Below, one piece after another: positions 34,123 to 42,900 of a stretch of 56,480 bases of DNA; within the stretch, counting starts at the first letter, position 1; every line of letters begins with the position of its first letter. Source of the stretch: Oscillospiraceae bacterium (lineage in GTDB: Bacteria > Bacillota > Clostridia > Oscillospirales > Oscillospiraceae); the NCBI GenBank assembly GCA_902795345.1, contig CADBKO010000017.1, forward strand, positions 1-56,480, given 5' to 3'. Under the pieces are notes generated by a model that did not search any database, was not told the DNA's origin, and saw nothing but the letters and a program-made list of their open reading frames with translations. The position numbers and the translations under genes are program-made.

Positions 34123-35481
34123 TTATGCCATTGCCAGCAGCAGGGCCATCAGTTCCGGCTTCGCATTCAGCAGCTTGAGCACCTGATCCTGTTCAGGGCT
34201 TGCCGGGGCTTCCGCCGTACCGAGCTTGTCGAAAAACGTGGTTTCCAGCTGTCCGGCGATCCGCTGACGGTTTTCATCAAAGGTGTGAGAATAGACATCC
34301 GTCACCATGTTCGACTGGGAATGGCCGGTGTCTCCCTGCACCGCTTTGATATCTCCCCCGCTGAGTTGGAGCTTCATGGAGGTGCTTAGATGCCGCAAGG
34401 AGTGGAAAACTACCTCCGGCAGCCCGGTTTCCCGAATAAGCTCCTTAAAGCTCTTTGCCAACAGGCGTTCCTCCGTGGGTCGCCCATCCGGCTGCGCGAT
34501 CACCATGTCGAAATCCTGATACAGCCCATGGAAACGTTCTTTTTGACTTTCCTGGGCTCTTTTCAGCTTCAGGAGTTCGGCTGCAACGGTATTCGGCAGA
34601 TACACGGTTCGAACGCTGCTCTCCGTCTTGGGTGCTTTCAGCACCAGAGACGTCTTACAGTTTTCCTTCATCTCCGGAAAAATGAAGTATACCGTTGATC
34701 TCTTTCTGGTTTCCAGCACTTCCAATACCTTTTTGTCGCATCTCTTCAATTCCTGGCGGATCTCCAGCATCGAACTGTTGGACTGAACTGACTCGTCGGT
34801 GATCCTGACCTGCGACCACTGCAGTCCAAGGATTTCACCCGCCCGCATCGAGCAGCCAATACCCAGCAGGATACAGACCTTCAACAAAGGATCTTTACAG
34901 GCATTGATGGCAGCCGCCGCCTGGGTCGGGGACCACACGACGCGCTTCTTCTTGGGGATCTTCGGCACCGTTGCGGACAGTGCCGGGTTTTTGGAAATGT
35001 AATCCCACTTGATCGCTTGATTGAATGCAGAACGCAGCAGATCGTCGATTTTCTCGATCACGCTATGAGACACCGTTTTGTCCGCGCTGCGGTGTCCTTT
35101 GAGCAAAACCGCAGGTGTAGTAAGAAGCTGATTATAATAGTTGTCCAGATCCAGTGCCGAAACATCCCTGAGCAGCATATCTCCTATCATGGGTTTGATA
35201 TAATGTTCGATCCTGTGGAGACTGACGCTGTAATAAGAATCTCCCCAATGATTCGCACCGTATTTTTCGACATACTCGTCCAGGAATTCGCTGATGGTAA
35301 TGGGGTGAGGCTTTGTCACTTTTCCGGGAGGCTTCAGTTTTCCCTCTCTCTTTGCAAGCTCAATCTCTGCGATCCGAAGATTTGCTTCTTCTTCGGTCGC
35401 AAAATGCTCAGAGAATGTGCGATTATAGCCGGGAATACGATATACGATCTCCCAGCGGTTCCAGCGCTTATTTGCTTTCAT
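34123..35481 (-). CDS. Tyrosine-type integrase of the island
   Basis: A 452-residue phage/ICE-type recombinase. An N-terminal arm-binding region (MKANKRWNRWEIVYRIPGYN, including a WEIVYR-type beta strand) precedes the SAM-like core-binding domain (HPITISEFLDEYVEKYG). The catalytic domain has the first Arg in SMRAGEILGLQWS, HSLRHLSTS with His and the second Arg, GDTGHSQSNM with the late His and the nucleophile Tyr in DVYSHTF. The ATG at 35481 has AAAGGAG eight bases away. It is oriented toward the tRNA-Thr end, the classic place for the integrase of an element inserted beside a tRNA. AT-richer than flanking genes. Confidence 0.92.
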   Translation of the reverse strand: MKANKRWNRWEIVYRIPGYNRTFSEHFATEEEANLRIAEIELAKREGKLKPPGKVTKPHPITISEFLDEYVEKYGANHWGDSYYSVSLHRIEHYIKPMIGDMLLRDVSALDLDNYYNQLLTTPAVLLKGHRSADKTVSHSVIEKIDDLLRSAFNQAIKWDYISKNPALSATVPKIPKKKRVVWSPTQAAAAINACKDPLLKVCILLGIGCSMRAGEILGLQWSQVRITDESVQSNSSMLEIRQELKRCDKKVLEVLETRKRSTVYFIFPEMKENCKTSLVLKAPKTESSVRTVYLPNTVAAELLKLKRAQESQKERFHGLYQDFDMVIAQPDGRPTEERLLAKSFKELIRETGLPEVVFHSLRHLSTSMKLQLSGGDIKAVQGDTGHSQSNMVTDVYSHTFDENRQRIAGQLETTFFDKLGTAEAPASPEQDQVLKLLNAKPELMALLLAMA

Positions 35482-35587
35482 TTCTATGCTCCTTTCCAAT
35501 GAAAAGCTGACATAGGCCCCTCCTAAAACCTGCTTTCCTTGCCAAGAAGCATCTGCTGAGGAGAGTATAATACAAATCGAGTTTTTT

Positions 35588-35818
35588 TCAAGCCTGCGAA
35601 CGTTGAACAAAGCGGATAACGTCCTCCCGATAGATGCGGGTCTGCCTCCCGATCTTGACAGAGGGGATCACGCCGGTGTTTACGAAGCTGTATGCTGTAT
35701 TCCTGCTGACACGAAGGAATTTTGCCAGCTCCTGTATGGTCATCATCACCGGAAGATCGCTCTCAGAATGGTACTCTATTGTCGAACGATCATTCACAGA
35801 ATCGTATTCATAGTTCAT
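35588..35818 (-). CDS. Excisionase-type helix-turn-helix protein
   Basis: A 76-residue DNA-binding protein. After an acidic lead (MNYEYDSVNDRSTIEY) comes an excisionase/MerR-like motif: MMTIQELAKFLRVSRNTAYS, then FVNTGVIPSVKIGRQTRIY and a short C-terminal helix. Such proteins direct the integrase toward excision. AAGGAGGAG precedes the ATG at 35818; an upstream in-frame extension encodes a repetitive stretch and is probably not translated. It sits 106 bp before the integrase, the usual xis-int order. Confidence 0.88.
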   Translation of the reverse strand: MNYEYDSVNDRSTIEYHSESDLPVMMTIQELAKFLRVSRNTAYSFVNTGVIPSVKIGRQTRIYREDVIRFVQRSQA

Positions 35819-35863
35819 TTTGCTCCTCCTTCCCTGCGGGTACGAATTGGTGTCAATCACTTG

Positions 35864-35893
35864 CGCGACGCTCGCGACGATTGCGACGATATT
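35864..35893. repeat. 30-bp imperfect inverted-repeat site, left copy
   Basis: A GCGACG-rich 30-mer whose reverse complement recurs at 39779-39808 with 28 of 30 matches. It lies between the excisionase and ATPase genes. Confidence 0.6.
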
Positions 35894-35935
35894 GTTCAGG
35901 GCACGCATACCGTTGCGATAGCCGCAACGTGGCTT

Positions 35936-37024
35936 TTAATTGCTTTCAGCTTGGGTTTTCTGCGTGGGCGGAGCGTACCGCAAAGTGATGCGCCGCCCCG
36001 CGTGTTTGGCTTGGTTGTTATAAATGATGCTGTATTCCTCCCGTAGCCGGGAGATATTGACATTCAGGTGACGGGTGAGTGCGTTAGGGGAAATGTCCGG
36101 CTGGAGGACGGCGGCCAGCTCCGCCGGGCTGCCCTGCCATTCCGGTGCTTCCGCCGTCACCATCTGCGCGACCGCCTCCAGGATCTCATTCGGGGGAGGC
36201 TTTGGCAGGTTCTCCTGAATCTTCTCCAGTTCCCAGCATAGGGTGGTGAGATTCCTGGTGAGGCAAAAGGTCTGTGGCGCGGAATTGCGGACGGACATGT
36301 GGAGTGTGGCTTTTTGGGCCGCGTAGTGTTCTTTTTGCAGCAGATATGCGCCGTCACAGGCGCCCATCAGTCCATTTGTCCCGGAGATCAGCTCAAAGCA
36401 CTGATTTGAGGGCTGTTTCCGGGTGTGGTGTACCAGAAGAAGACATAACTTGTATGGAGCGATAAACGTTCTTAGGGTCTGTATGGTCTGGTAATCCGCG
36501 GAATAGGAATAGCTGCCGTTGTCCGCATCCCGGATGCGCTGGAAGGTATCGATAATGATGAGCCTGGTGTCCTCATACTTTTTCAGGAAGGAAGCCAGGC
36601 GATCCGTCAGTCCACTATTGATGGAGCATGACCAGCTGGCAAAGCGGAGTTTTTCGGGGCCCTCGGGTCCAAACATGCGATACATCCGTTCCTGGATGTT
36701 TTCCATTGAATCCTCCAGTGCAAGGTACAGCACTGTTCCAGGCTGCACCGCCAGGCCCCAGAATGGTTTTCCAGTGCTCACATGGTAGGCGATCTGCTCC
36801 ATGAGGAAGGATTTCCCCGCTTTCGGAGCCCCGGCTAGGATGTATATGCCGGTGAACAGCAATCCGTCGATCAGGGCAGGCTGCTTCTCATAGACCGTTT
36901 CCATGATATCATCCAGTCCGACGGTGGAGCTGAGATCAATCCTCATTCGCTTGAGGATTTCAGTATAATCCTCCAATTCTTCATCCTGAATATTCGATTC
37001 GCAATTATCTTTGGTACTGTCCAA
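35936..37024 (-). CDS. RepA-like RecA-fold ATPase (AAA_25) of the mobile island
   Basis: A 362-residue ATPase related to plasmid RepA hexameric helicases and phage RecA-type ATPases. Walker A is LAGAPKAGKSFLMEQIAYH, Walker B is RLIIIDTFQRIRD, and the later LLLVHHTRKQ carries the glutamine-sensor region. The C-terminus has a winged-helix look (LAAVLQPDISPNALTRHLNV then NISRLREEYSIIYNNQ), as in proteins that recognise element DNA. The start is a TTG at 37024 with AGGAGG about eight bases upstream. It probably serves replication or maintenance of the island while excised. It is the first gene of the ATPase-xis-int set, preceded by an AT-rich region. Confidence 0.85.
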   Translation of the reverse strand: MDSTKDNCESNIQDEELEDYTEILKRMRIDLSSTVGLDDIMETVYEKQPALIDGLLFTGIYILAGAPKAGKSFLMEQIAYHVSTGKPFWGLAVQPGTVLYLALEDSMENIQERMYRMFGPEGPEKLRFASWSCSINSGLTDRLASFLKKYEDTRLIIIDTFQRIRDADNGSYSYSADYQTIQTLRTFIAPYKLCLLLVHHTRKQPSNQCFELISGTNGLMGACDGAYLLQKEHYAAQKATLHMSVRNSAPQTFCLTRNLTTLCWELEKIQENLPKPPPNEILEAVAQMVTAEAPEWQGSPAELAAVLQPDISPNALTRHLNVNISRLREEYSIIYNNQAKHAGRRITLRYAPPTQKTQAESN

Positions 37025-37310
37025 TGCGTATTCCTCCTATTTCTGATTCTCTTTCAGAGTTTTTCTCTTTTTGGGTCCGCCTGAGAATTCTCCTCCCATA
37101 AATAAATGTAGGTACAGAGGGGCTTCTGAACACCCATTTTTGAAAAAAACTTCATTTTCACGAAAATTCTTCTCAAAAAACACCCCTCTATAATAAATGC
37201 CGATTTGGAAGGCATTTTGACCACCCTCCTGAGCGAAAAAACTGAAAATAATTATCGTTCCGCAACGCTGCGCACAATGTTGACCTATGGCGACATAAGA
37301 GGCACGCCAA
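37025..37310. other. AT-rich intergenic control region of the island
   Basis: A 286-bp gap with no gene seen. It is strikingly A/T-rich, with A-runs and T-runs, an inverted pair AAATGCC/GGCATTT (37195-37217) and an AGAGGGG/CCCCTCT pair about 65 bp apart. It could hold the ATPase promoter and, given the RepA-like gene beside it, an origin; the latter is speculation. Confidence 0.4.
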
Positions 37311-38294
37311 TCACAATGTGCCTACGTTATACGCAGGAGTACCACTGGGTTGTTCTACATCAACACATAACGCAGTCTTTCCACCTTGATTCCGCTCACC
37401 TGTGCCGACCAAGGAAGCCAAGTAGATGTCCGTCACATCCGGACGCTCATGCCCCAAAAGGCGGGAAACCTCATAATGGGCGTCCAGATCCGTCTTCCCA
37501 GCGGTGATAAGCGCCTTGTACTTTTCCACAGCATAAGTATGGCGAAGTCCGTGGAATGTCAGGGGACGGTCTGATTCTTCATCCTGGATAATGTACCGAT
37601 GGGCAGCTATAAATTGCTGCAATTCCGTTATCGCCACGTCCGTGCGTATATCATCGGGAACCATCAGCTTATGTCCCCGCTTCGTGACCGCCAGCCGCTT
37701 GCGCAGCATCAGAGTGATCCGCTCATTCTCAATTGGCACCGTGCGGATCTTGCCGCCCTTACCCTTGATGGTTATTGCATTTTCCCGGAGGGCTTTTTCC
37801 GCGATGGCGGTATCGATGCGGAAGCACTCGTGGATACGAAGGCCAGCCAGGCGGCCAAGGCAGAAGGCGAGGACATAATCCTCCCGCTCGCCTTGCAGAG
37901 CCAGGTCCAACATGGTTTCGAATTCCGTCTCGCTCCAGGTGCGGTCCACGCCGCCGAAGCTGCGACGCTCCAGCTCGATTCCCAGCTCCGAATTATCCGG
38001 CAGCCGATACTTGGCATTCTCGATCTTATCGTGAAAGAAGCGAATGGCCGCCAACTCCGTCTTGACCGTACTGGCAGACTTCCCCTGCTCCTGCATGAAC
38101 AGCACATAACTCACCAGATGCTTCCCGCTCACATTCGCCAGCTTTTGTAATCGATACTCCTCCGCCAGGAACGCACAGAATCGCTTCTCAGCCTCATAAT
38201 ACCGTTCCTTCGTCCGATAACTCCCCTGCCGATTATGCCGCGCCAGCCTGTCCAGCTGCGCGACCAAAGACTTATAAATGCCGATATTCTCCAT
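37311..38294 (-). CDS. Second tyrosine recombinase (XerC/D-like)
   Basis: A 327-residue tyrosine recombinase unrelated in sequence to the first. The N-terminal core-binding domain contains RTKERYYEAEKRFCAFLAEE. The catalytic residues are Arg in LAGLRIHECF, Lys near IKGKGGKIRTVPI, His and Arg in TFHGLRHTYA, the late His in RLLGHERPDVT and Tyr in DIYLASL. AGGAGGAAAGG precedes the ATG at 38294. A second recombinase in one small island, next to a pair of inverted 30-mers, makes DNA inversion or a nested element plausible. It may instead be a remnant of a separate insertion. Confidence 0.9.
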   Translation of the reverse strand: MENIGIYKSLVAQLDRLARHNRQGSYRTKERYYEAEKRFCAFLAEEYRLQKLANVSGKHLVSYVLFMQEQGKSASTVKTELAAIRFFHDKIENAKYRLPDNSELGIELERRSFGGVDRTWSETEFETMLDLALQGEREDYVLAFCLGRLAGLRIHECFRIDTAIAEKALRENAITIKGKGGKIRTVPIENERITLMLRKRLAVTKRGHKLMVPDDIRTDVAITELQQFIAAHRYIIQDEESDRPLTFHGLRHTYAVEKYKALITAGKTDLDAHYEVSRLLGHERPDVTDIYLASLVGTGERNQGGKTALCVDVEQPSGTPAYNVGTL

Positions 38295-38465
38295 GACCTT
38301 TCCTCCTTGTCCTAATCTCGTTCGGGCATACTTCGCCCATTGACAGAACCGCCCGTTTCCGGCCAATTTCCGTCTTTTCCAGACTGAAAGAACCTCGAAA
38401 ACCTTTGCAGCACAACGCTTCAGGCCCTCTTACTTCTTTCCTGTCTCTGTTATTAAGTATCCAGG

Positions 38466-38903
38466 TCAGTACGAAACCGTATAGGAGCCTATAGACTCCT
38501 TCGCCAGAATCAAATCACAACCCAGCAAAGCGATTGTGATTTGAAGGAGGAGCAGCGAACCGAACGAGCTTTCGCGCTGGCGCGGAAGCGATCGATACGC
38601 CGCTTGCTCCGACGAAACGGAAGACACCATTCCGCTGAACTCGGCTGCAGCTGGAAAGGCTGCGGGTGTCCGTTGGTCCCTCCGGTAAAGGGACCGATTG
38701 CCTGGGATGATCCTGCGCTGCCGGAGCCATGCTCTCACCATGGCTGCGCAGGTCGAGGTGCTTGCCTCTCCTCTGGCGGTGGTTTCGCCGTACCGCCGGA
38801 CGGCTCTTCTGACAACGTGAGTTGCGTCGCTTTCCTCGCCCCTGGCCGACGAAACTGGCCGGGGGCAGAGTTTTCGGATGCACTTCTGGATCATTTGCAG
38901 CAT
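38466..38903 (-). CDS. Hypothetical Arg-rich protein (doubtful)
   Basis: An open frame of 145 codons from an ATG at 38903 with an excellent AAAGGAGGTTGAGATC ribosome site. The product is very basic (RRAVRRYGETTARGE and similar) and ends in a hydrophobic stretch (LLLLQITIALLGCDLIL). No domain is recognised. The 3' part overlaps a CAAATCACAA/TTGTGATTTG hairpin. It may be a decayed or short cargo gene; the ribosome site is the main evidence. Confidence 0.35.
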   Translation of the reverse strand: MLQMIQKCIRKLCPRPVSSARGEESDATHVVRRAVRRYGETTARGEASTSTCAAMVRAWLRQRRIIPGNRSLYRRDQRTPAAFPAAAEFSGMVSSVSSEQAAYRSLPRQRESSFGSLLLLQITIALLGCDLILAKESIGSYTVSY

Positions 38904-39092
38904 GATCTCAACCTCCTTTCGCCGGCGAATGGCAAGACGCCGGCGCAAAAATGCGGACACAGAAAAACCTGTTCAACAACAAACAAGAGTCTTTCTGTGT
39001 CCAATGACAATCGATGTTCAATTAGTTTTGTTTTCTCCCATGAGGCTCATTTATAAAAATGGGCCTGGATCATATTAGAGCGGTTGTGCAGC

Positions 39093-39810
39093 AGACGAGT
39101 ATAGCATCCCCGCAATAATGCCGTGGAAAAACGGCTTTACAACTTAGTAAGCTCCAGCTGAGGGGGGAGGTCCCATATCTAATAAGAACGATTTCAGTAT
39201 ACTCCCCCGTGAGATGCTCCGCCACAATACCGGAATCTCCTTTCAGCGCCAAAAAGACTTTTCGCAATTCTTCTGAAACGGCGATGCCCCAGACGCTTGA
39301 TATGCCTTGTTCTGCGCCATATTGAAAGCGCCGTTGAAAGTGTTCATCCCATCCTCGCGGATGGGAGATTTCGGTATGTCGGGATGAAAGCACTTAGGAA
39401 AGGCGCACTTTACCCGATCATAAAGTTCCGCATGGAAAGCGGTTCACTGACTAAGAAGCTCCGCTGACGGGGGAGGTACCATAACTAATAAGAACACCCA
39501 TACTATAACAAGGCTGGATTATGGAGGCTATAATACCCGAAAATGCCGGTATGGCCAAAAGGGTATGCTATATTCTGTTTTCAGGGTCCGAATTCAAAAA
39601 AGCGACAGCTGCGAGGATCATCGCAATGGCGGGAACATTTGATATACCGTGCTCTGCACGCTACGGCGATCTTCGATGAGCGTTCTCAGACCATCCTCGC
39701 GGATAGGAGATTTCAGTATGCCGGAATTAGAGCACTCATACAATAGGCGACGGATGCAACGATCATAGCAGCATCAATAATACCGTCGCAATCGTCGCGA
39801 CCGTCGCGGA
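39093..39810. repeat. Diverged tandem direct repeats (about 310-340 bp units), non-coding or decayed
   Basis: Three blocks recur in order. Block c, CATCCCCGCAATAATGCCGT-like, is at 39093 and 39757. Block a, GCTCCNGCTGANGGGGGAGGT then CCATANCTAATAAGAAC, is at 39151 and 39458. Block b, CCATCCTCGCGGAT then GGAGATTTC then GTATG, is at 39349 and 39691. Reverse-strand translation gives matching peptides in both copies (TEISHPRGW/TEISYPRGW and GAEQGISSV/RAEHGISNV), with stops in the second. These look like two decayed paralogous genes or an expanded regulatory array. No intact gene lies between 38904 and 39922. Confidence 0.5.
39779..39808. repeat. 30-bp imperfect inverted-repeat site, right copy
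   Basis: The reverse complement of 35864-35893 at 28 of 30 positions. The two copies bracket the ATPase, the second recombinase and the degenerate repeats, 3.9 kb apart. Confidence 0.6.
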
Positions 39811-39865
39811 AAAGGATCGGGAGACACTGTACGATCCCCTTGAAAAGCGCTCGTCTTTCCCGTCA

Positions 39866-39903
39866 ACAGAGGATGGTCGCAGAAAACTGCGGCCATCCTC
39901 TGT
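39866..39903 (-). terminator. Hairpin after the large surface-protein gene
   Basis: ACAGAGGATGGTCGCAG (39866-39882), loop AAAA, CTGCGGCCATCCTCTGT (39887-39903), 16 of 17 pairs. It ends the minus-strand surface operon; the T-run is weak. Confidence 0.65.
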
Positions 39904-39922
39904 ATTCCGTTTTGCCACGGGG

Positions 39923-42900
39923 TTACGGTTCGATGATCACCGTGCGCTTCTCCTTGTCGTATTCCACATGGAAGCCCAGGGCTTCGGCCAGGTCCCGCAG
40001 CTTGAAGAAGTTGGAACCGCCCACGTTCACTGCGGCGCAGGGCCGGAGAGTTCCGTTCACAAACAGCAGCCATTGGCTGGGCGCCGCTGTAGAGGACTTG
40101 TCCTCGCCGGGCAGAAGCTCGCCGCCCACGAAGGTATAGGCCTCACCCCGGCAGGCGGTCACCGCCCTTAGTTCGGGATCGAAGCTGACGGAGAAGCTGC
40201 TTTCAGAGCCGTTCATCAGGGCGGCGATATCCCGCAGCTTGAAATAGTTATTGTCGTTTACGTTATAGACCTCCATGTCCACCGTCTTCCCGCAGAAGAC
40301 GACGGGCTGGTTCGTGAGCATCACCCGCTCTGCCGGGGTCGTCCCATCCAGGAAGCCGCTGCCGGAAGCGTCGGCGGCGGTGGCATTGAAGGTGTCTCTG
40401 CCCGCCCCGCTGCTGTTGGGGCTGTGGCCCTCCAGCCGGGCGGCGCCGCCCGCCAGGGTCAGCCTGCCCGCGACCACCTGCTCCGTGCGCAGGCAGCGGG
40501 CATGGAGGCTGCCCCCCTCCAGAACCGTGCTCTCCGCCCAAATAGCGGGCACATTGTCGCTGTCGGTGTAGATCAGGAGGCTGCCCCCCTTCACGACGAC
40601 CTGGGATGCGTTCAACGCGCCGCCGTCGAAGCCCAGCAGGTCCAGCTTTTTCACCAACAGGAGTCCACTCTCCAGGGTCAGGGTCCCGCTCTCGGACCAG
40701 ACGGCGCTGTTGCCGACGCCGGAAACGATGGCAAGGCTGCCGGGACCGGCGACGGCGAGGCTTCCTTCAAAGCGCAGAGGAACGGCGGTATTGTCCCGAT
40801 CGTCGCTTTCCGCCGCCAGGCTGTTCGCGCCCGTGAGGCGCAGTGTGCAGCCTTCCCCCAGGTCCAGAAGGCAGCGGTCGCCGGATAGCTGCAGGCCGTC
40901 CAAAATCAGCTCCGCGCCGCTCTCCGCGGCGACGGTGAGGTTTTCCGCCTCCCCGGAAAGGGTGACACTGCTCCCCGTTGCCACGGTAAGGATGCCGGAA
41001 GCGCCGAAGGCCAGGCTATAGTGCCCGGATGCGAGCTTTTCCCCGCCGGACACCTGCCGCAGCCGGTACACCGCAGTGACCGTGATATCCGCCTCTCCCA
41101 GGGCATAGCGGCTCCAGAAGCCGGTGTATCCCTCTTTGACAGGCACCTTCGGCTCCCCCAGGACCGTGTCGCCGGGTCGGTAGGAGATCTCCGCCACCAC
41201 TTTGCCGTCGGCCAGGAAGGTCGCGGTATAGCTGTCCTTTTTCTCCGGCTCCGGCATGTCCAGCGCCTCAAAGCCGAAGTCCAAAGTCACCTCGCCGGAA
41301 GCGCAGTCCTCGATCACCGCCTCCGTCCCGGCTTTCCCCATGAGGCCGCCCAGTCCCCCTTCGGGGAAGCCCTCGGCGGCGGTCACGCTGCCGGAAGATA
41401 CGCAGCCAAGCATGGTGAGATACTGGGCATAGCCCACCAGGGTCCCCGCCGCGGCATTGGCCGCGCTGGAGCTGACACGGAGAGACGCAGTGGAATACGA
41501 ATCCTCGATGCGGGAGGACTGCCGGCCCACGGTGTAGCCCGCCAGGCCCCCGGTATAGCGGTCGGCGCTGACGATTTCCCCGGCGCTGCCGCAGCCGGAG
41601 ACGGCCCCGCTGAGTTTGCCGACGATGCCGCCGGTGCCGCTGCTGCCGCTGCCCAGGGCGGTAAGCATCCCGAAATTATAACAGTCCTCGATCCGGTCCT
41701 CACCGCTGTAGGACACGGCGGCCAGGCCGCCGACAGAGCATTGGGCGGTCACGGCCCCGTAATTCCGGCAGGAACGCAAAAGGGTGCCGCCGGAAATGTG
41801 GGCGCAGAGGCCCCCGGCCAGGCTGCCGGTGACGCTGACCTCCACCCGGCTGTCGCAGTTTTCGATGACGCTTCCTTCCGCGCAGGCCGCCAGACCCGCC
41901 GCGCAGGCGGTGGCGGCGGCGCAGGAGGCGCTCCCCATGACCGTCAGGTCCCGGATCTCCGCGTCCTTCACATAGCCGAAAAGGGCGGCGTAGCTGCCGT
42001 CGGACCAGGCGGTCATGTCCCGGATCGTGTGGTCCTGCCCGTCGAAGGTTCCCCGGAAGGCCCGCTCGGCGGAGGCGCCGATGCCGGTCCAGGTGCGGAC
42101 GCCCACGGTGCCGTCCGTGTTTTTCAGGGAGACGTCCGCACCCAGGGTGACGGTCTCCCCGGCGAAATCGCTGACGCCGGTGTTCACCAGCTTCGCCAGG
42201 CCCGCCAACTGTTCCGCCGTCGTCAGGACATAGCTGCCGCTGCGGTTATACCAGCTCACGTCCGCCAGGCTGAGCCAGCTTTTTTTCCTCGTCAGACGCC
42301 GGGCGGAAAGGGTCACGTCCCCCTCGCCGGTGACGGTGTAGACGCCGCTGCGCACCTTCTCCGCATTTTCCGCGGTGAAGGTGAAGCCGTCGGTAAATTC
42401 CAGGTCCATGTCCTCCGGCCCGATGTCGTCATAACCCCTCGCGGCGACAAGGAGGGTGTTTTCCTGCAGCAGCTCATCCCCCTCGCCCACGGGCTCCTCC
42501 TCCGCCCAGATCAGCTCCCCGTTCAGATAGCGGTAGCCGGTGCGGCGAAGGGAAAGCGCCTGCTCCACGCTTTCCGTGACATGGAGGCGGCAGCTGCGGA
42601 TCTCGGCAAAGACCGCGCCGAAGACGCAGTCCTCCGTCACCGTCCAGAAATCCCCGGTGATGGGCTGCCCGTTCACCGTGAAGGTTTTCAGGGTCCAGCC
42701 CGGCACGGGCTCGGCGCTGAGAACCACCAGGGTCCCTGCCGGGACGCTGCCGGAGGGACTGCATTCCACGCTTCCGCCCTCGGTCTCAACGACGGACACG
42801 CTGCAGAGGCTGTCGGAGGAAGCCGCCTGATACCAAAGGACGGGGCAGCCGTTGTTGATTCCCGCTGCGTCCGTCACAAAGGCAGCGCCGTTGCCGTTGA

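Noticed and set aside
38515..38883. A 122-codon frame overlapping the doubtful Arg-rich gene
   Set aside because: No ribosome site; Arg/Ser/Pro-rich shadow composition.
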